A program made the translations under genes and the position numbers. A stretch of 64,000 nt of DNA, taken from positions 1,064,566 through 1,128,565 of the forward strand of contig QEOQ01000344.1 of assembly GCA_010279815.1 (NCBI GenBank). The letters are read 5' to 3'. Origin of the DNA: Brachionus plicatilis. Taxonomy: Eukaryota > Rotifera > Eurotatoria > Ploima > Brachionidae. Below, in pieces: positions 59,022 through 64,000 of the stretch (its first letter is position 1; each line of letters starts with the position of its first letter). The notes under the pieces are model-generated. The model saw only the letters and a program-made list of their open reading frames with translations. It had not been told where the DNA came from and ran no database searches.

Positions 59022-60403
59022 AGCGATTTCGAGTGGCCTGGTTTGTCCAACAATTAGTCAAAAGTTAGCCTCGCTTTCATTAAACCTTGTGTACTGGCCT
59101 ACAATTCTAAGTTAATTCCCAAACAAACATAAACACTAGAATCGAGTTCTAGATCAATTGTGGTCAGTAAAATTAAATTAATTCTATAAAATATAAACAC
59201 TGTACAAATCACTTGCCAAACATACACCAGATTAGTCCTCATCTGAACAAACATACACTCATCAATAAAAATAAAATGAAAAAAATTTTTTTTTTCTAAT
59301 TTAAATCCGAGTTTTAGCCTCAGTATGGACCAAGTATAAATTTTAGTTTTAAAATTTGCTAAAATGCTGGCCAGAGAGAATTTCCGGAAAATTTTTTGTC
59401 AACAAAATTTGCTTGGTTTGCTTTCCCAGGAGCTTATCTGTGCATGATTGTCAACATGTTCTGATTGATTGTTTAGCAAGGCGCTGTCAGTTTAGCAAAC
59501 ATGACAAAATTTGACTGAGGCATAGAATTACAAGCAAAATGTCACGTAAACTGGCTTCTAAGTGCAAAATGTGACTCTAGTAGGATTCGAAAACTTAAGG
59601 AGTTTTTCAACAATAATTTTCCTAATCTGTCTTTATTTAAATTTTTGTTTATTTGCTGACCACAAACTTGACTGATCATTTTACTAAGATTATTTTTTAT
59701 TAAATTAAATTAAAAAAGAAGAAAAGCATTTTATTATTTAAAAGCTCTTTTAAACAAGCAAGCAACGAGCATGACCAACTTTTCTAAAAAAATATTTAGA
59801 TATTTAAAAATTGAGCAACTTTAAGGATTATTTAAATTTTTTTTTTTTTTTCAACTTTAAAATTTTGTTCTATTTTGTTTGAAAAAAATATTTTCACAAA
59901 ATAAATTCGAGCAGGTTGGTGCGCCTCAATGCGGGGATTTGTGTTATGCAATTTTGTTTGTTTGTGGCAAGATTGATTTTTTGGATAAGATTTTGAGTTC
60001 ATCTTATCCCGATGATTAAGAGGTATTTTAATTGTTTTCGAGCATTGAGTCGCAAACAGAGCGACAATAATTTAAGATAAAGGTAAACATCGTTAAGAAA
60101 AAACAAAATAGGATAAGATTAAAATATCTCAATTTATAATAAACAAGGAAACAAGCAAAAACTTGTAATTTAGACCTATTTGTATAAACAAATCTGACTA
60201 ATCTTTTCGTTTAATTACAAACGAAATGCTTTAATTGTGCTGGCCCAAAAGCTTATTACACAACCAAGAAGAGACAAGTTTTGGGTTTTTTTTTTTTTCC
60301 ACCACAAGCACGAATGTTTGTAATAGATATTAATTTATGTAGCTATGCGTCTATATTACGTAGGCCTACAATTAGCTACAATTAAGCCCTACAAAAGTTT
60401 TAC

Positions 60404-60410
60404 TATAAAT
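60404..60410 (+). promoter_or_regulatory. TATA box, chitin-binding gene
   Basis: TATAAAT 75 bases before the ATG. A TTTCAG acceptor-like site follows at 60460-60465, 13 bases before the ATG. Confidence 0.4.
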
Positions 60411-60478
60411 TCTTAATATTTCGGTTAAAAGTTTCAATTATTAAAATTTGAAAAAATAATTTCAGATTCTAGTTTAAA

Positions 60479-63400
60479 ATGACAATGAGTAGAAAACGGG
60501 CTTTGGACTCGTTTGTGGCACTTTACTTGCTGATCAATCTAGCGACAAGTAAATTAAAAACAAAAAAATTGAAAAAATTTTCCCATTTTTTTAAACAAAA
60601 TTTTATTCTTTAACAAAAAAAAAGTTAATGCCATTCCGCAGCAAATTTTCATTCCGGGTCTGAGCATGGCTCAGCCCAAAGCAAAGCAAATGCACTCGAC
60701 CGAACCAATATTGGACCAGTTGGACACAACTCAGATTGTTGACATTCCCGAGTCCAAAAAACAAATTTTGCCCAGGCCCGAAATGTTCAAGCAAAATGAG
60801 GAAATCGCGCGCTTTTTCAACGAGGCGGCCTTGTCCTCGGTTTCTTCATCTTCGGTGCCACCAACAGAGGCCACCACTGAACCAATTCGGCCACAAATTG
60901 CCCACACATACTCCAATAATTTTATCTATCAACTGGAGCCAAGACAAGAGGTGGCAATTTTCGGTTGCCATGGCAACCAAAATGGAAAGTTTCCAGACAA
61001 CACCTATTGCAACCTGTTCCATTCGTGCATAGATGGCCTGCTTCAAACAACAATATGTCCCGATGGTCTCCTGTTTTCAGCGACCAGTTTAAAGTGCGAG
61101 AGAAATTACAATGTTGATTGTGGCAAGCGCAAGGCGCTGAACTTTGACCATTCGGCCGTGCCGCGCTCAGATTTTATGCATGACTATTACAGCTCTGGAC
61201 TTAGTCCGCGCATCATAAATGGTTCTCTTGAGTGTTCATTGGGAGCCGATGGTTACTTTGCTGACCCGGAATTTTGCAACATTTACCATCATTGTCTAGC
61301 TGGCGTTGACTATGCCGAACAGTGTCCCCATCAATTGGTATGGAATGACAGAAAAAAAATGTGCGATTGGCAAACAAGTGTGAATTGTACTGGCCGGATT
61401 ATTCCGGTAGCTCTTGGTCAAACATCTTTTTGCACCGACAAGGCCGATAACAAATACTCTGACTCTGTTTACTGCAATGTGTTCCATCATTGTGTGGGCG
61501 GCATAGACAACTTGGTCAGATGTGATGGACAGCTGCAGTGGAATGACAGGGACAAAAAGTGCGACTGGGAGTCAATAGTGAAGTGTAGTGACAAAATGTT
61601 GCCATCGGAGAAAAAATACAATTCAACTTTTTGTATAAACAAGCCAGATGGTCCTTACGCTCACCAGGAGTACTGTAATGTGTACCATGTGTGCGAGTCG
61701 GGCACCGATAATATCAGACAGTGTCCCAATCAGCTGTTCTGGGATCCGAAGACAAAAAGATGCGACTGGTCAGGCAATGTAGAGTGCACAGGCAGGACTT
61801 TGGTCACCTTAAGCACCGATGCCACTTTGTTCTGCATGGAAAGATTGGACGGAGTGTATGGTGATCCCAATTGGTGCAATGTGTACCACAATTGTTTGTC
61901 TGGTGTTGATTTTAAGACAAAGTGTCCCGATGGTCTCATTTGGAATGAGACCAAAAAAGACTGTGACTGGAGCGATACGACCCAATGTTCAACGGGAAAT
62001 CTTCTCAAGGATGCCAGTGACATGGACAAGAAAACATTTTGTTCGGACAAGCCCAATGGTAAATATTCACACGAAATGCACTGTAATAGATACTATGTGT
62101 GCCAGAATGGAAAGGACATTATTTTCACGTGCCAAAATAATTTGAGATACAACGCGACCAAACAAGAGTGCGACTGGGCTGTCAATGTAAACTGCTTTGG
62201 CAAACAGGACTACATGTGGGAGGGTATAAAGGAAAGCTTTTGTAAAAATAAAGTATTTTTATGTTTTATTAATTTAGAAAATTTTTTAAAAAATTTTTTT
62301 TGATAAATTAGCCTGATGGCAATTATCCAGACGCTGTTTATTGTAACATATTCCATCAGTGCCAAGCTGCCACTGATTATCCAAAACGGTGCAGTAACCG
62401 TCTTATGTTTCATGATGAAAGGGGCGAATGTGACTGGGAAGATAAAGTGGACTGCAAAGGAAAAGAGAAATTGATCGAGACTACCGGGCTGGACGATGAG
62501 AGCAAGCCTGAGGCTAGCGGAGATGGAAAAGGCCGTGTGACAAAATTTTGCATGATAAAAGAAAATGGCAACTATGCTGATTTGTACTATTGTAATGTTT
62601 ACCACAATTGTCACGGAGGTTTTGATACGGTACAGTATTGTGCCAATGGTTTGGTTTGGAGACAAGATACTTTGACTAGTGGAACTTGCGATTGGCCTCT
62701 TAATAGCAGAATTTCGAATGGAGTTGATTGCGGAAGCAAAAAAATGTAATTAATAAAAAATTTTAAAAAAAATTTTTTTTTTTTTATTAAATTTAATATT
62801 TTCTTAAGATTTTTAATTGATAAACAATCACAAGTGGACATAATGGCTACTTTGAGATCAGATTTTTGTATATCCAGAGGAGAGGGCCTGTTTTCTCACA
62901 CTAAATATTGTGATTTATACATTCACTGTACTGCCCAAGCCGTAGCCATAACCATGGAATGTTCAGGTAACTAAAAATTTAAAAAAAAAAAAAAAGAAGA
63001 AAAATAATCAATTTTGTATTCAAATTAAGCTGGTTTAATTTTCAATGATATGAAAAAAGAGTGCGATTACATATCAGAAGAGCAATTGGACTCGAATTCG
63101 TCCTTTTGTCCGCCACCCAAGACCATTCTAAGACCCAAACCAAAAGCCGATGGAACCCTCATGTTCAATGGAAATGACGTGACAGGACAATTTCCGACCA
63201 AGTTTATTTGTGACCAAAAATCGCAGCAGATGCTGCATGCGGACGAAGATTGGTGCAACATTTATCACGTGTGCGCTGGTCCAAGAGACAACATATTCAT
63301 TTGTCCACCTGGAACTATGTTCAGTAAGCCAAAACAGGGCTGCTTTGATAGATATACTCAGCAGACATGCAGTGGTACTATGAATTACTATAAGCCAAAT

Positions 63401-63568
63401 TTGAAAAAGCCAAGTAGCTATTTACCTCCGGCTAAAAAGCCTGCTTCATCGAATGTCTTCAGTCCAAGCATTAATAACAATAATAAGTATGATTACTACT
63501 ACCCACAAAATAATTACCAAATGAATCAAATGAACAACATGAATATGAATTATCCTAAATATAATTAA
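60479..63568 (+). CDS. Secreted multi-domain chitin-binding protein (CBM14)
   Basis: Five exons, 60479-60548, 60625-62252, 62312-62745, 62809-62966 and 63030-63568, give 942 residues with consistent phases. The N-terminus is a signal peptide (SFVALYLLINLATSINA, likely cleaved near residue 26). About ten peritrophin-A (CBM14) domains follow from residue about 120, each with six Cys and the core YCN-(V/I)-(Y/F)-H-x-C, a later C, and CDW before the last Cys. Domains 2-7 are close to each other, pointing to internal duplication; the first, ninth and tenth diverge. The C-terminus is Asn/Tyr/Met-rich (NNNNKYDYYYPQNNYQMNQM). It should bind chitin outside the cell, in cuticle-like matrix, jaws, gut lining or egg shell. 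The intron inside domain 9 needs the acceptor at 62808; a nearer AG at 62834-62835 breaks the frame. Confidence 0.93.
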
Positions 63569-64000
63569 AGCTTAGCTTGTTGAGCTCTATACCGAGATCT
63601 CAATTTAATTTATTTATTTATTTTTTTTATCAAATTAAAATGATGTAAAAATTTTGATAAAAAATTTTAAAATCTTATTTTAAAAGCAAGTATTTTTTTT
63701 TCGTCTACTTAATTTATTTTTATTTAAGCATAAGATTTGGGTTTTTTATAATATTTTTAGTTAATTAATACATCATTTTTACTTATTCTTTATTTAAAAT
63801 AAAATTCTCTAATAAAATGATAATGCACATAACTTTATTATTCTTTCCTTTTTTTAAAATATAAAAATTAATATAAACATTATGAGAAAAATCTCCTAAA
63901 CTTACTAATTAAGGCATATTAGAAAAAATTAAATTAAATTTATAAAAAAAACAAACAAATATTAGAATTAAAGAATCAAAGTCTTAAACTATTATTAATT
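63569..64000. other. Downstream of the chitin-binding gene
   Basis: AT-rich 3' flank. AATAAA occurs in the 63800-63820 area, a possible distant poly(A) signal. Nothing else is seen. Confidence 0.5.

Larger units (their letters stand above)
56841..60478. other. Intergenic, 3.6 kb
   Basis: Mostly AT-rich. It holds dispersed repeat copy B with a hairpin (57240-57340), a possible LINE endonuclease scrap (58908-59021) and, at the end, the promoter of the chitin-binding gene. TACAGGTGCGCG at 57024 looks like one end of a Tc1-type element with no partner end. Confidence 0.5.

Noticed and set aside
62746..62750. ATG-TAA as the true stop of the chitin-binding gene
   Set aside because: A GTAATT donor overlaps it. 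Splicing to 62809 keeps the frame and adds two more CBM14-like domains with proper cysteines.

Overview
The window is animal nuclear DNA. It is very AT-rich (roughly three quarters A+T by eye), with spliced genes, many short introns of about 45-70 bases mixed with some of 1-2 kb, AATAAA poly(A) signals and scattered small transposons. The gene set (long dystrophin, ribosomal S6 kinase, septin, mitochondrial prolyl-tRNA synthetase, peritrophin-type chitin binder) is metazoan. AT bias, compact introns and protein character suggest a small invertebrate, with a monogonont rotifer of the Brachionus type as my best guess. That guess is inference, not proof.

The layout is as follows. 1-2.1 kb holds a decayed LINE with an insertion in it. 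2.2-30.5 kb, minus strand, is one dystrophin gene: I could join 40 exons, of which 39 form an open frame of 3,969 codons (stop included) with every splice phase agreeing. Exon 20 is an alternative terminal exon with its own stop and poly(A) signals, which would give a 2,389-residue form lacking WW, EF-hand and ZZ domains. Several MITE-like elements sit in its introns. 32.4-36.7 kb, plus strand, holds three close genes for housekeeping functions: SRFBP1/BUD22-like, RSL24D1 (ribosome biogenesis) and mitochondrial prolyl-tRNA synthetase. 37.8-39.9 kb is a septin of the SEPT2 subgroup and 42.8-46.8 kb is a p90 ribosomal S6 kinase (RSK). Both have a candidate alternative first exon of exactly 15 codons. 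48.7-49.3 kb is a Tc1/mariner-like MITE carrying a transposase remnant, and 50.1-51.1 kb is an intronless, atypical rhodopsin-like receptor.

53.3-56.9 kb holds four small intronless plus-strand genes starting MGS or MGN. They encode Cys-rich proteins, three with an N-myristoylation-like start and paired cysteines. Three have TATA-like boxes 43-47 bases before the ATG. This is the most unusual host locus in the window and I recognise no described family for it. 60.5-63.6 kb is a secreted protein with about ten CBM14 chitin-binding domains.

The genes are mostly independent in function. Dystrophin, septin and RSK act in the cytoskeleton and signalling; SRFBP1 and RSL24D1 act in nuclear or ribosome biogenesis; PARS2 acts in mitochondrial translation; the chitin binder acts in extracellular matrix. 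Splice coordinates were derived by hand and may be off by one or two bases.
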